NCBI GenBank assembly: GCA_963753055.1
Contig: CAVWAP010000009.1
Location: 434,001 to 498,000, forward strand
Length of the DNA stretch: 64,000 nucleotides
Source of the DNA: JAUWGC01 sp963753055
Lineage (GTDB): Bacteria; Bacteroidota; Bacteroidia; Bacteroidales; B18-G4
Direction of reading: 5' to 3'
Position numbers and translations under genes: made by a program. The notes under the pieces are model-generated. The model had not been told where the DNA came from. It searched no databases and saw only the letters and a list, made by a program, of their open reading frames with translations. Of the stretch, positions 43,454 to 51,974 are shown in pieces. Each line of letters opens with the position of its first letter. The first letter of the stretch is position 1.

Positions 43454-44215
43454 ATGAAAAGAACACTAGTTTGTATCCTGATCATTATCATTGTGATTGC
43501 TGCAGGCGTGTATTACACCTGCATGCAGCGTGAGAAGTTTGAAAAAGAAAAAAATGAAGCCATTGCAGAAGCAGTGCAAAATGCTATTGATTCCATCAAT
43601 CAAAGACAAGCTCTGCAGGTCCCTGTTCAGCAGAGCAAGGCACACAAACCCCCTTCTCCGCCCCCCCCTGCACCAAAGAAAAAAGCAAGAACACAAGTTG
43701 AGCCTGAGCCGGTTGAGCCTGATATGCTTGTTGATGAACGAGATGGGCAGCAATACAAAATCTTTGAAGCCAATGGACTTTAGTGGATGGGACAAAACCT
43801 GAATTATGAAACGCCAGACTCATGGTGCTATGAGCTGGAAAACACCAATTGTGATAATTGGGGACGCCTTTATACCTGGGACGCTGCTGTGGGAGCTTGT
43901 CCGCAAGGTTGGCACCTTCCCAGTGACCAGGAATGGTCAACCCTGATTAAGTACTATGGTGGTGTTCATTATGCCGGAAAGGAACTGAAGGAAGGTGGCG
44001 CATCGAATTTCAATGCGGAGATGAGCGGCTATCGTGATAAGGCAGGATTCTTCGGAAAGGGTGGCATCAGCGCATATTACTGGTCATCCACCGAGCAAAA
44101 TAAGGATTACGCCAGCTTCAAAGGCATTTATTCTCAGGTCGATAATGTCGGAACCTACACCTATACCAAGCCTGATGCAATTTCTGTTCGATGTGTGAAA
44201 AATAGTGATCAGTGA
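43454..44215 (+). pseudogene. FISUMP-domain protein interrupted by one in-frame amber codon
   Basis: The first part (43454-43783, 109 residues) has an N-terminal membrane helix, a charged helix and a Pro-rich linker, and enters a Fibrobacter-succinogenes-type paralogous (FISUMP) domain with ERDGQQYKIFEANGL. A TAG at 43781-43783 is followed in the same frame by WMGQNLNYETPDSW and the rest of the domain (GACPQGWHLPSDQEWSTLI, YWSSTEQN, AISVRCVKNSDQ). The usual FISUMP sequence runs straight through this point (xxWMAENLNY), so one nonsense change, for example CAG to TAG, explains it. The final codons and TGA stop lie in a TGATCAG heptamer array. It could be a recent pseudogene or a sequencing difference; recoding has no support. 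Confidence 0.8.
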
Positions 44216-44233
44216 TCAGTGAACACTGAACAG
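44206..44233. repeat. Heptamer array TGATCAG/TGAACAG (4 units)
   Basis: TGATCAG, TGATCAG, TGAACAC, TGAACAG with exact 7-bp spacing. The TGA at 44213-44215 is the stop codon of the FISUMP-type gene. Confidence 0.8.
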
Positions 44234-44244
44234 AAAGAATAAAG

Positions 44245-47019
44245 ATGAAGGGGACAATATGGTATTTGTTATTGTTGCTGTTTCTCTTTGGATGTAATTT
44301 TCAAGACAATTCTGAGGATGAAGCGCTCTGGATCATATCTGCACCAGCCGGGAATAAATACACGACAATTGACAAAAGCGGGCAAACTGTTATCCCGAAT
44401 GGCAGATTTATTACCCCGGCCGGGAAGAGTATTATCACTGCTCCACATCCTTACGGATTAACCATAAGCCCTGATGGCAATACTGCGGTTACCGCCAATT
44501 CAGGAACTGGTCCTTTGTCAATTACCATAATCCGTAATATTCTATCACAAAACCCTGATGTTCAGCAAATACCACCGGGTCCTTCCACCGACAGGGGTGT
44601 ATTGGCTTCAGTCTTTATGGGCCTTGCCATATCACCCGACAATCAGACTATTTATGTGGCCGGAGGTCAGGAGAATAAGATCTATCTCTTTGATGTCGGA
44701 ACTGGAAATAAAAAAGGTTTTATTGATTGTTCATTCCTTTCCGAAAAAGTGGATTATACACATGGTTATATTGGTGATCTCGTGCTGAGTAAAAATGGTA
44801 AGACACTTTATGCCGTTGACCAGATAGGCTTTAGAATGATTGTAATAGATACTGAAAGAGAAATACTTAAGCATTCAATTCCAGTGGGAAGATATCCATT
44901 TGGCATCTGTCTTTCCCCTGATGAAAAAAAGGCTTATGTAGCCAATGTGGGCATGTTTGAGTATTCCTTTATTAAGGAAGGACCACATGATACATGCAGG
45001 GTAAAACCCATTGATTACCCGGCTTTTGCTTACGGGTCCAATGAGATGGAGGAAGGCATAGAAAATGACACTGTATTCATCCCCGGTCTGGGCGACCCAA
45101 ATGCCATTGAAGCGTTTTCAGTGTTTGTGGTTGATATTGAAGATGAAGACAACCCTATACTTGTTGGCAAAATAAAAACCGGCCACCTGGTTGGTGCCCT
45201 GGTTGAGGGGATCCCGGCAGTGGGAGGTTCCAGTCCAAATTCAATGGTTGCAAGCGATGATTATGTGTTTGTCAGCAATGGAAATAATGATAATGTCTCA
45301 GTGATATCCATAGCACAGGATACCGTTGTCAATACCATTTATCTAAAACCCGAGGAGCGCGTAAGGCAGTTTCGGGGGGTTATCCCCTTTGGTCTGGCAT
45401 TAAGTCCGGACCATAAAAGATTATATGTCGCCGAATCAGGGATTAATGCCATTGCGGTTATCGATATCGCAGACCTAAAGGTAATGGGGCATATTCCAAG
45501 CGGCTGGTTTCCTTCAAAAGTGGAAGTGAGCCACGATGGGAAAAAGCTGATTATCGCCAATGCCAAGGGTTTTGGAAGCGGCCCCAACGGAGGTTCAGCT
45601 TTTAAAAAGGGAGCAGAAGGAAGCTATATCGGATCCCTGATGAAGGGAAGCTTGCAAATTGTTGACATTCCCACTGATGAAGAACTCAAGGAGATGACTG
45701 AACAGGTGATTTTAAATAATTTTCGATTTACCAGGGCCGATGATCCTGTATTTAATCACAGGATGTCAAACCCGGTCCCATTGTACCCGGGAGAAAAGGA
45801 AAGTCCAATTAAACATATTGTGTTTATATCCAAGGAGAACAGGACCTATGATGAGGTGTTCGGACAAATTGAGAAAGGGGAAGGCGATACAACACTTGCA
45901 CGTTATGGATTACGGGCGACATTCACAAATAATAGCAGGACAGACTCGGTTTCAAATGTGACGGTTATGCCCAACCACCTGACATTGGCAGGGCAATTTG
46001 CCATTTCAGACAACTTTTATGTAGACTCTGATGTTTCTGCAGATGGTCATCGTTGGTTGGTGAATACTTATCCGAATGAGTGGTGTGAGACTGCTACGGC
46101 AGCAAGTTATGGGGGAAACCGTAACTTCAGGAGAGACTCAAAAGCACGCGGTGTCTTTGCCATGACCGGCTCGGCCGGAGCAATTTATCCGGAGGATTAT
46201 AATGAAGCAGGTTCCATGTGGGATCATTTAGAGCGCCACGAAGTGCCCTTTTATAATTTCGGGTTTAGCGTAATGTTTGAACCTGCAATTTATAAAGCCG
46301 AATATAAGTATACCGGAATCCGCCAGTATATCAACTACCCAATGCCCCAGCCTCTTTATGAGCGTAGTTCGAAAACGTACCCTACATATAATATGGCCAT
46401 CCCTGACCAATTCAGGATAGATCAGTTTATCAAAGAATTTGATCAACGATGGATTGTGGGTGAAGATAGTATGCCCGCCATAGTCACAGTTATCATTCCT
46501 AATGATCATGGCGCAGGTGATCGTCCGGATGCCGGATATCCCTTCCGGGAGAGTTATATGGCTGATAATGACCTGGCTGTGGGCCGTATTGTAGAATATC
46601 TTTCGCATACACCTTATTGGAAGCAGATGTTGATCGTGATTACTGAAGATGATGCCCAAAACGGTGTTGATCATATTGATGCTCACCGCAGCATCCTTAT
46701 GCTGATTTCCCCCTGGGTTAAAAGAGATTATGTAAGTCATGGGCATTATAGCTTTGGCAGTTTATTCAAAACCTTCTGGAATATTCTGGGTTTGCCTTAC
46801 CTGAATCAATATGACGCAGGGGCGAATGACCTGGGAGACTTCTTTACTGATAGCCCTGATTATCGGCCCTACAATGCATTGCCAGTGGATAGCAGGGTGT
46901 TCGACCCACAGAAAGCACTGGATCCTTTCGATGAAGAATTTGACTGGAAAGCCATTGATGAATCGCCGCAAATTGATAATGTAGAGGATATGTATCGTGA
47001 AAGCAAGAAGCGTAAATGA
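44245..47019 (+). CDS. YncE-like beta-propeller / phosphoesterase bifunctional lipoprotein
   Basis: 924 residues with lipobox LFGC. Residues about 30-480 are YVTN/YncE-type propeller blades (PYGLTISPDGNTAVTAN, GLAISPDNQTIYVAGGQENK, PFGICLSPDEKKAYVANVG, PFGLALSPDHKRLYVAESG). Residues about 510-900 are an alkaline-phosphatase-superfamily phosphoesterase: HIVFISKENRTYDEVFGQIE at its start, NFYVDSDVSADGHRWLVNTY, and VITEDDAQNGVDHIDAHRS near the end, which carry metal-ligand-like Asp and His. The substrate is unknown. The next gene overlaps its end by 4 bases (ATGA). Confidence 0.85.
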   Translation: MKGTIWYLLLLLFLFGCNFQDNSEDEALWIISAPAGNKYTTIDKSGQTVIPNGRFITPAGKSIITAPHPYGLTISPDGNTAVTANSGTGPLSITIIRNILSQNPDVQQIPPGPSTDRGVLASVFMGLAISPDNQTIYVAGGQENKIYLFDVGTGNKKGFIDCSFLSEKVDYTHGYIGDLVLSKNGKTLYAVDQIGFRMIVIDTEREILKHSIPVGRYPFGICLSPDEKKAYVANVGMFEYSFIKEGPHDTCRVKPIDYPAFAYGSNEMEEGIENDTVFIPGLGDPNAIEAFSVFVVDIEDEDNPILVGKIKTGHLVGALVEGIPAVGGSSPNSMVASDDYVFVSNGNNDNVSVISIAQDTVVNTIYLKPEERVRQFRGVIPFGLALSPDHKRLYVAESGINAIAVIDIADLKVMGHIPSGWFPSKVEVSHDGKKLIIANAKGFGSGPNGGSAFKKGAEGSYIGSLMKGSLQIVDIPTDEELKEMTEQVILNNFRFTRADDPVFNHRMSNPVPLYPGEKESPIKHIVFISKENRTYDEVFGQIEKGEGDTTLARYGLRATFTNNSRTDSVSNVTVMPNHLTLAGQFAISDNFYVDSDVSADGHRWLVNTYPNEWCETATAASYGGNRNFRRDSKARGVFAMTGSAGAIYPEDYNEAGSMWDHLERHEVPFYNFGFSVMFEPAIYKAEYKYTGIRQYINYPMPQPLYERSSKTYPTYNMAIPDQFRIDQFIKEFDQRWIVGEDSMPAIVTVIIPNDHGAGDRPDAGYPFRESYMADNDLAVGRIVEYLSHTPYWKQMLIVITEDDAQNGVDHIDAHRSILMLISPWVKRDYVSHGHYSFGSLFKTFWNILGLPYLNQYDAGANDLGDFFTDSPDYRPYNALPVDSRVFDPQKALDPFDEEFDWKAIDESPQIDNVEDMYRESKKRK

Positions 47020-47939
47020 AACATTTGCATCTCCATACACCACTGGTTGAATCAACTCCGATGAGTAAAAAAGTAGGATCACAGATTTTACTTAAACTTG
47101 AGAACACCCAGTCAACCGGTTCTTTTAAAATCCGCGGCATTGGACATCTTTGTCAAAAGGCAAAAGAAGATGGAAAAACCCAGTTTATTTCTTCTTCCGG
47201 AGGTAACGCCGGGATTGCCGCTGCTTATGCGGGTCGGTACCTCGGCATAAAAACCACTGTTTTTGTCCCAAGCACAACTCCACAGGACACTATTTCAAAA
47301 ATAGAAGAACTGGAAGCAGAAGTTTTAGTCAAAGGTGATGTATGGGATGAAACAGATAAATATGCGCAACAATTCTCAAAAAAAATAGATGGTCTTTACG
47401 TACCACCGTTTGACCACCCGCTCATCTGGGAAGGACATTCTACCATGATAGATGAGATTGCAGAAGAAATATCAAAACCAGATGCCATAATTCTCTCGGT
47501 GGGTGGAGGTGGATTACTTTGTGGCGTTGTGCAGGGGTTACATAAGAATAATTGGCAGGATGTTCCGGTTATAGCGGTTGAAACAGAAGGCACAGCTTCA
47601 TTTTCAGCCTCACAGAAGGCAGGCAAATTGGTGACTCTGGATAAAATTGAGAGTATAGCTAAAACTTTAGCAGCGAAAACAGTTTCCAAACAAACATTGG
47701 AATGGGATAAAAAACATGAAATAAAATCAGTACTGGTAAATGACAGGCAAGCGGTTTCTGCCTGCATCGATTTCGCCAATCACCATCGATATTTAACGGA
47801 ACCGGCATGTGGAGCTTCCTTAGCAGTGGTTTACGAACAACATAAAGTTTTGGAAAACGCAAAATCTGTGGTCATAATTGTATGTGGCGGTATAGGAGTA
47901 GATATCAATAAATTAAAGGAGTGGAGGAAAATATTATAA
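47016..47939 (+). CDS. PLP-dependent serine/threonine dehydratase-like enzyme
   Basis: 307 residues of fold type II. The Schiff-base Lys is in STGSFKIRG (near residue 39), phosphate and substrate loops are SSSGGNAGIAAAYAG and SVGGGGLLCGVVQG, and the end has the VIIVCGGIGVDI segment with the Cys typical of mammalian-type L-serine dehydratase. The length matches SDS-type enzymes (about 320) and there is no regulatory ACT domain. It probably deaminates L-serine or L-threonine to the keto acid and ammonia. It is coupled to the upstream phosphoesterase by a 4-base overlap. Confidence 0.85.
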   Translation: MKHLHLHTPLVESTPMSKKVGSQILLKLENTQSTGSFKIRGIGHLCQKAKEDGKTQFISSSGGNAGIAAAYAGRYLGIKTTVFVPSTTPQDTISKIEELEAEVLVKGDVWDETDKYAQQFSKKIDGLYVPPFDHPLIWEGHSTMIDEIAEEISKPDAIILSVGGGGLLCGVVQGLHKNNWQDVPVIAVETEGTASFSASQKAGKLVTLDKIESIAKTLAAKTVSKQTLEWDKKHEIKSVLVNDRQAVSACIDFANHHRYLTEPACGASLAVVYEQHKVLENAKSVVIIVCGGIGVDINKLKEWRKIL

Positions 47940-47960
47940 ACGGATAAACAGATTAATGAT

Positions 47961-49286
47961 ATGTCTCGATTATTTTTCATAGCATTTTTGGTTTTTCTGA
48001 GCGCCCTGACTGGCTTTCCCCAGCAAACCATCACCCTTACCTTCACTGCTATAGACAGTGCATCCTGTGTCCAGCTTGACAGCATCAAGGTCATGAACCG
48101 AACCCAGGACTGTGATACGGTGCTGCATTGGAACGATACTATCCTGGTGTTGAATGTTCCTGTTGGCGTACCTGACATTAAGAACCGGAAAGAAGAATTT
48201 AGGATAAGGAGCTACCCTAATCCGGTTACCGACCATGCTACTTTAGAGCTTGCTTTGCCAGAGCCAGGAAAAACAGTATTGACAGTTATTGATGTGCTGG
48301 GCAGAAGCTTATTCGCTCTGGATAGAGACCTGCAAGCCGGTACTCATACCTTCAATTTCATCCCCGGCAACGAGCGGATGTATATTTTAACTGCGTCATG
48401 GAATGATTACCGTAAGTCCATCAAGATGGTAAATTCAAGCCAATGTAAGGGTCAGCAGTGTTCGATCTCATACCAGGGATATGATGATGTGGTTTCATCG
48501 GAAAAAGCGTCTGAAGCCATGCAAGGATTTACTTTCGGGCTCGGTGACGAACTACTATACATTGGGTACAAGGACACACTTGAGTCAGGACTGCTGGACT
48601 CACCTGATACGAGTCAGACCTATACCCTTCAGTTCGCATATAACATTCCTTGTCCCGGAACTCCAATCGTCAACTATGAAGAACGGGTATACACTACGGT
48701 TCAGATCTTTAGCCAGTGCTGGCTGAAGGAGAACCTTAATTTGGGGACGATGATCCATGGAACCATTGAAATGACCAATAATGGGATTATTGAGAAATAC
48801 TGTTATTATAATGACACGAATAATTGTAATCAATACGGTGGTCTTTACCAGTGGGATGAAATGATGCAATATTCTACGCAGCAAGGCATTAAAGGCATTT
48901 GTCCACCAGGCTGGCATCTTCCAGCAGATGAGGAATGGAAGGTACTGGAAGGAGCAGTAGACAGTCAACATAGTATCGGAGACCAGATATGGAACCTCTA
49001 TGGACTTCGGGGCTATGATGCAGGTACAAACCTGAAGTCAACAAATGGATGGTCGGGTAATGGTAATGGCTCCGGTCTGTATGGATTTACAGGGCTGCCT
49101 GGTGGCTATAGGTACAGCAATGGTTATTTCTATTTGTATAGCCAACATGGGCTCTGGTGGTCATCAACAGAGGGCAATTCAACAAGCGCCTGGAATCGCT
49201 ACCTCAGCTATAATAATCCGATTGTGGACAGGGACTATGGTGACAACAAAGGATTTGGTTTCAGCGTTCGCTGCATCAAGGATTGA
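47961..49286 (+). CDS. FISUMP-domain secreted protein with internal T9SS-like domain
   Basis: 441 residues. Signal peptide (to about TGFPQ), a short beta domain, then at about 85-157 a module that has all the features of a T9SS type A sorting domain (IRSYPNPVTDHATLELAL, VIDVLGRSLFAL, MYILTASWNDYRKSIKMV), followed not by the C-terminus but by a Cys-containing linker and a full FISUMP domain (about 235-441: VYTTVQIFSQCWLKENLN, GICPPGWHLPADEEWKVL, WWSSTEGN, FGFSVRCIKD). The internal position of the sorting-like module is unusual. FISUMP domains share a fold related to C-type lectin-like modules and probably bind something at the surface. It is a paralogue of the broken gene at 43454. Confidence 0.82.
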   Translation: MSRLFFIAFLVFLSALTGFPQQTITLTFTAIDSASCVQLDSIKVMNRTQDCDTVLHWNDTILVLNVPVGVPDIKNRKEEFRIRSYPNPVTDHATLELALPEPGKTVLTVIDVLGRSLFALDRDLQAGTHTFNFIPGNERMYILTASWNDYRKSIKMVNSSQCKGQQCSISYQGYDDVVSSEKASEAMQGFTFGLGDELLYIGYKDTLESGLLDSPDTSQTYTLQFAYNIPCPGTPIVNYEERVYTTVQIFSQCWLKENLNLGTMIHGTIEMTNNGIIEKYCYYNDTNNCNQYGGLYQWDEMMQYSTQQGIKGICPPGWHLPADEEWKVLEGAVDSQHSIGDQIWNLYGLRGYDAGTNLKSTNGWSGNGNGSGLYGFTGLPGGYRYSNGYFYLYSQHGLWWSSTEGNSTSAWNRYLSYNNPIVDRDYGDNKGFGFSVRCIKD

Positions 49287-49296
49287 GCAGAGAATA

Positions 49297-49338
49297 GATA
49301 TCTGATATCAGATATCAGATATCAGATTTCAGATATCA
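49297..49338. repeat. Heptamer array GATATCA (6 units)
   Basis: GATATCT, then GATATCA three times, GATTTCA, GATATCA with strict 7-bp spacing, starting 10 bases after the FISUMP stop and running into the terminator hairpin. Confidence 0.85.
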
Positions 49339-49370
49339 AAAAAGCGCATTTCTTGAAACGCGCTTTTTTA
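49338..49370. terminator. Bidirectional terminator between FISUMP gene and tRNA-Cys
   Basis: AAAAAAGCGCATTTC and GAAACGCGCTTTTTT form a 15-bp stem with a single mismatch. The A-run and T-run let it act for the plus-strand FISUMP gene and the minus-strand tRNA. Confidence 0.9.
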
Positions 49371-49372
49371 TG

Positions 49373-49443
49373 AGGTCTCGAGCGGATTCGAACCGCTGTA
49401 CGAGGTTTTGCAGACCCCTGCCTAGCCGCTCGGCCACGAGACC
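49373..49443 (-). tRNA. tRNA-Cys (anticodon GCA)
   Basis: 71 bases on the minus strand. Acceptor arms GGTCTCG and CGAGACC pair over 7 bp; the D-arm region contains GCCGAGCGGCTAGGC; the anticodon stem GGGGT/ACCTC (one G-T) encloses CTGCAAA with GCA at 34-36; the T-arm is AGCGG-TTCGAAT-CCGCT. The discriminator is U, as expected for tRNA-Cys. CCA is not encoded. A strong promoter lies 13 bases upstream and a terminator hairpin follows. Confidence 0.96.
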
Positions 49444-49455
49444 TTATTACTTGCG

Positions 49456-49488
49456 CAAAGTTACATGTTTTTTAAATGTTTCCAAAAA
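49456..49488 (-). promoter_or_regulatory. tRNA-Cys promoter (TTTTTG, 19 bp, TAACTTTG)
   Basis: On the minus strand TTTTTG (49483-49488) and TAACTTTG (49456-49463) are separated by 19 bases, an excellent Bacteroidota housekeeping promoter. The predicted start lies about 6 bases before the tRNA 5' end. Confidence 0.8.
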
Positions 49489-49491
49489 CAT

Positions 49492-49555
49492 AATAACTCA
49501 ATCACTCAACCCCTGCCTTCGCAGGGGCAGGTCACTTAATCACTTAATTACTTAA
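49492..49555. repeat. Octamer array CACTTAAT with GCCTTCG hairpin
   Basis: TAACTCAA/TCACTCAA units precede CCCCTGC-CTTC-GCAGGGG (49510-49527, perfect 7-bp stem), and CACTTAAT, CACTTAAT, TACTTAAT, TACTT units follow. The hairpin shares GCCTTCG with those at 5511 and 5574, and the octamers match the array at 40785. Confidence 0.75.
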
Positions 49556-49565
49556 TTACTTCCTG

Positions 49566-49760
49566 CTATTTGGTCTGGCTTGCCAGTATCCTGACGCATT
49601 CAGGACATGGACAGGTCGGGGATACAGTTTGGATGAGCTTGTCGCTGGCATCCTGGGAATAGGTGGTGCCGCAACGGCAGCTGTCCCGCGAAAGGCACTC
49701 AAAAGTACCGCCGCAGTAAGGACATTTCTTGTTCTTGATCTTATAGCTCTGCTTCTTCAT
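49566..49760 (-). CDS. Small cysteine-rich zinc-binding protein (CWC-like)
   Basis: 64 residues with CPYCGG, ECLSRDSCRCG near the N-terminus and CPCPEC near the C-terminus. The first part follows the pattern of the cysteine-rich CWC family (KxCPxCGxxFxC then CWC), with CRC in place of CWC. It probably binds one zinc ion; function is unknown. Its start overlaps the end of folB by 4 bases, so it is translated from the same message. Confidence 0.7.
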   Translation of the reverse strand: MKKQSYKIKNKKCPYCGGTFECLSRDSCRCGTTYSQDASDKLIQTVSPTCPCPECVRILASQTK

Positions 49761-50107
49761 AGCTTAATAGTTACACTGACACATTCAACCTTGCCACCAA
49801 GGGGTGGGTTCATCTTCTGTACCTTTATACGAGCATCAACAAGCTGGGGATACCTTTCACCGATCTTTTTTAAGATCCGCCGTGCAACATGCTCTATGAG
49901 ATTAGATTTGTGTTCCATTTCTGTCTTCACTAACAAATAAACTTCCTGATAGTTCACAGTGGTACTTAAATCATCTGTTGCCTCAGCTTCCGTAGTGTCC
50001 GTATCCAGGTACAAATCAACAAGGAAACGGGTTCCGATGATCTGCTCCTCCTGGAAACAACCATGGTAGGCGTAAAATTCCATGGATTCTAAAGCGATTG
50101 TAGTCAT
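49757..50107 (-). CDS. folB: Dihydroneopterin aldolase
   Basis: 116 residues, the normal length. Motifs are MEFYAYHGCFQEEQIIGTRF near the N-terminus (substrate-binding and YHG), LSTTVNYQEVYLLVK, SNLIEHVARRI with the catalytic-region Glu, and KMNPPLGGKVECVSVTI with the conserved Lys and P-P-GG. FolB converts dihydroneopterin to 6-hydroxymethyl-dihydropterin and glycolaldehyde in folate synthesis. It is downstream of gltX on the same strand but separated by a heptamer repeat element, and is followed by the CWC-like gene with a 4-base overlap. Confidence 0.94.
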   Translation of the reverse strand: MTTIALESMEFYAYHGCFQEEQIIGTRFLVDLYLDTDTTEAEATDDLSTTVNYQEVYLLVKTEMEHKSNLIEHVARRILKKIGERYPQLVDARIKVQKMNPPLGGKVECVSVTIKL

Positions 50108-50120
50108 GATATTTGTGTAA

Positions 50121-50238
50121 TGATACTTGATCCTGGATACTTGATCCTGGATACTTGATCCTGGATCCTTGATCCTGGATCCTTGATGATTTAGGATTTG
50201 AATTTTTATCCAGCATCCAGTATCTAGTATCTAGGATC
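50121..50238. repeat. Solo heptamer inverted-repeat element between folB and gltX
   Basis: A direct array of 7-bp units (TGATACT, TGATCCT, GGATACT and variants, 50121 to about 50185) is followed by a spacer containing GGATTTGAATTTTTATC and then inverted units (CAGCATC, CAGTATC, TAGTATC, TAGGATC). The same order and a similar spacer (GGATTTGAGATTTTATCC) occur at 52349-52482 next to the S23 gene. The last codons of gltX (RDPRY and TAG) lie within the inverted part. Confidence 0.85.
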
Positions 50239-51768
50239 TCTTTTTATCGATTCAATTCCTTTTCGAACTCTTTTTATGGTTTCTTCTTTGCCCAGGATTT
50301 CCATAACTGCAAACAAATCCGGTCCCTTGCCGCTGCCGACAAGGCATATGCGGAAACCTATCATCGCCTGCCCCATGGGTAAATCATTCTGCTCTACGTA
50401 ATCCTTAACTTGAAATTCAAGCTTATCACGCTGAAAGGTTTCTTCATTTTCTAATATGGGAAGAATATTTTCCAGTATTTCAGAGGTGTTTTCCTTCCAT
50501 CTTTTCTTAACGGTCTTCTCATCATAGGCTTGTGGGGCCGCAAAGAAAAACCAGCTGTGCTCCCAGAAATCCTTGATGAAATTGGCCCTCTCCTTGATTA
50601 AACTGACAATCTTAATAAGCTTGTCATATTCCATCCGAAAACCATTCTCCTGCAGGTCTTCCAGGTATTCCCTTGCCAGTTGCTCATTGGTCTTCGCTAC
50701 CAAATACTGATGATTGAACCATTTGGCCTTGTCCGGATCAAACTTTGAACCGCTCTTCCCCACCCTTTCCAGGCTGAATGCCCTGATCATCTCATCCATA
50801 TTGAAGAGTTCCTGCTCTGTTCCCGGATTCCAGCCTAATAGGGCCAGCATATTGATAAAAGCATCCGGATAATAACCGTCTTCCCTGTATCCATGTGAGA
50901 CATTTCCTGTTTGAGGATCGGTCCATTGTAAAGGAAACACTGGAAATCCTAATCTTTCTCCGTCTCTTTTGCTCAACTTCCCCTTCCCGTCAGGTTTCAA
51001 CAATAGCGGGAGATGGGCAAATTTGGGCATGGTTTTCTCCCAGCCCAGGTTCCTGTATAACAATACATGCAAGGGAAGGGATGGCAACCACTCCTCTCCC
51101 CTGATCACATGAGAGATCTTCATCAAATGGTCATCCACCACATTGGCAAGATGATAGGTTGGCATCCCATCTGACTTGTATAATACCTTATCATCCAGGG
51201 TGTTAGAGTTTACCTTGATCTCCTTCCTGATCTCATCATAAACCTTGATTTCTTCATTCTCGGGTATCTTTATCCTGACCACGTAGGGATCACTATTATG
51301 GATCTTTTCTTTCACTTCTGCATCACTCATGTTTAGAGAGTTATTCATCTCCTTTCTTGATTGATGATTATAGCCTGTGAGTTGTGCACCGGATTTCTCC
51401 TGCCTTTTCCGCATGGCTTCCAGTTCCTCAATCGTGTCAAATGCAAAATAAGCATGACCTCGTTCAACCATGGCAAAAGCATATTGCGCATAGGATCCTC
51501 TTCGGTCGGACTGCAAATAGGGCCCGTAAGGGCCACCCTCCACCACCCCTTCGTCGAACTGGATACCACACCATTCAAGTGATTCAATGATGTAACTCGC
51601 TGCACCTGGTACAAATCGATTCTGATCTGTATCCTCGATGCGAAGGATCATTTTACCTTTATTTTTCTTTGCAAAAAGGTAGTTGTAAAGTGCTGTTCGT
51701 ACCCCGCCAATGTGTAAGGGACCGGTCGGGCTTGGCGCGAATCGCACACGGACAAAAGATTCGGGCAT
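50224..51768 (-). CDS. gltX: Glutamyl-tRNA synthetase
   Basis: 514 residues. Class I aminoacyl-tRNA synthetase with the HIGH signature in APSPTGPLHIGGVRTALYN (residues about 9-28) and the KMSKS equivalent in GKGKLSKRDGERLG (near residue 265). It charges tRNA-Glu in the cytoplasm. The C-terminal anticodon-binding helical domain is complete. The last five codons and stop (KRDPRY then TAG) are shared with the heptamer repeat element downstream, suggesting the element or its precursor replaced the original 3' end. A second, related element lies upstream of its start. Confidence 0.97.
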   Translation of the reverse strand: MPESFVRVRFAPSPTGPLHIGGVRTALYNYLFAKKNKGKMILRIEDTDQNRFVPGAASYIIESLEWCGIQFDEGVVEGGPYGPYLQSDRRGSYAQYAFAMVERGHAYFAFDTIEELEAMRKRQEKSGAQLTGYNHQSRKEMNNSLNMSDAEVKEKIHNSDPYVVRIKIPENEEIKVYDEIRKEIKVNSNTLDDKVLYKSDGMPTYHLANVVDDHLMKISHVIRGEEWLPSLPLHVLLYRNLGWEKTMPKFAHLPLLLKPDGKGKLSKRDGERLGFPVFPLQWTDPQTGNVSHGYREDGYYPDAFINMLALLGWNPGTEQELFNMDEMIRAFSLERVGKSGSKFDPDKAKWFNHQYLVAKTNEQLAREYLEDLQENGFRMEYDKLIKIVSLIKERANFIKDFWEHSWFFFAAPQAYDEKTVKKRWKENTSEILENILPILENEETFQRDKLEFQVKDYVEQNDLPMGQAMIGFRICLVGSGKGPDLFAVMEILGKEETIKRVRKGIESIKRDPRY

Positions 51769-51823
51769 AATTTCGATATTTCAAGCAAAATTAGTAAAAC
51801 TTATGGTTCGAAAAGCTAGAAAT

Positions 51824-51918
51824 TAGATACTGGATGCTAGATGCTGGATACTAGATGCTGGATTCTGGATACTGGATACTGGATACTGGATACTGGATAC
51901 TGGATACTGGATACTGGA
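51824..51918. repeat. Left heptamer array of the S23 element (GATACTG/GATGCTA type)
   Basis: Units of GATnCT(G/A) run without interruption, including seven identical GATACTG units at 51868-51916. It begins about 55 bases upstream of the gltX start codon and ends about 56 bases before the S23-type gene. Confidence 0.9.
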
Positions 51919-51974
51919 GTAGGTTTTTATGGAACAAATACCATTTTGGGGTATTAACATTAAAAGGAGTAATC

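Noticed and set aside
43781..43783. Recoded stop (pyrrolysine or selenocysteine)
   Set aside because: No supporting machinery or stem-loop was seen, and other genes in the window use TAG as a normal stop.
51855..51974. N-terminal extension of the S23 gene
   Set aside because: The upstream codons are repeat-array translation (LDTGYWI repeated); the family start and a ribosome binding site are at 51964-51975.
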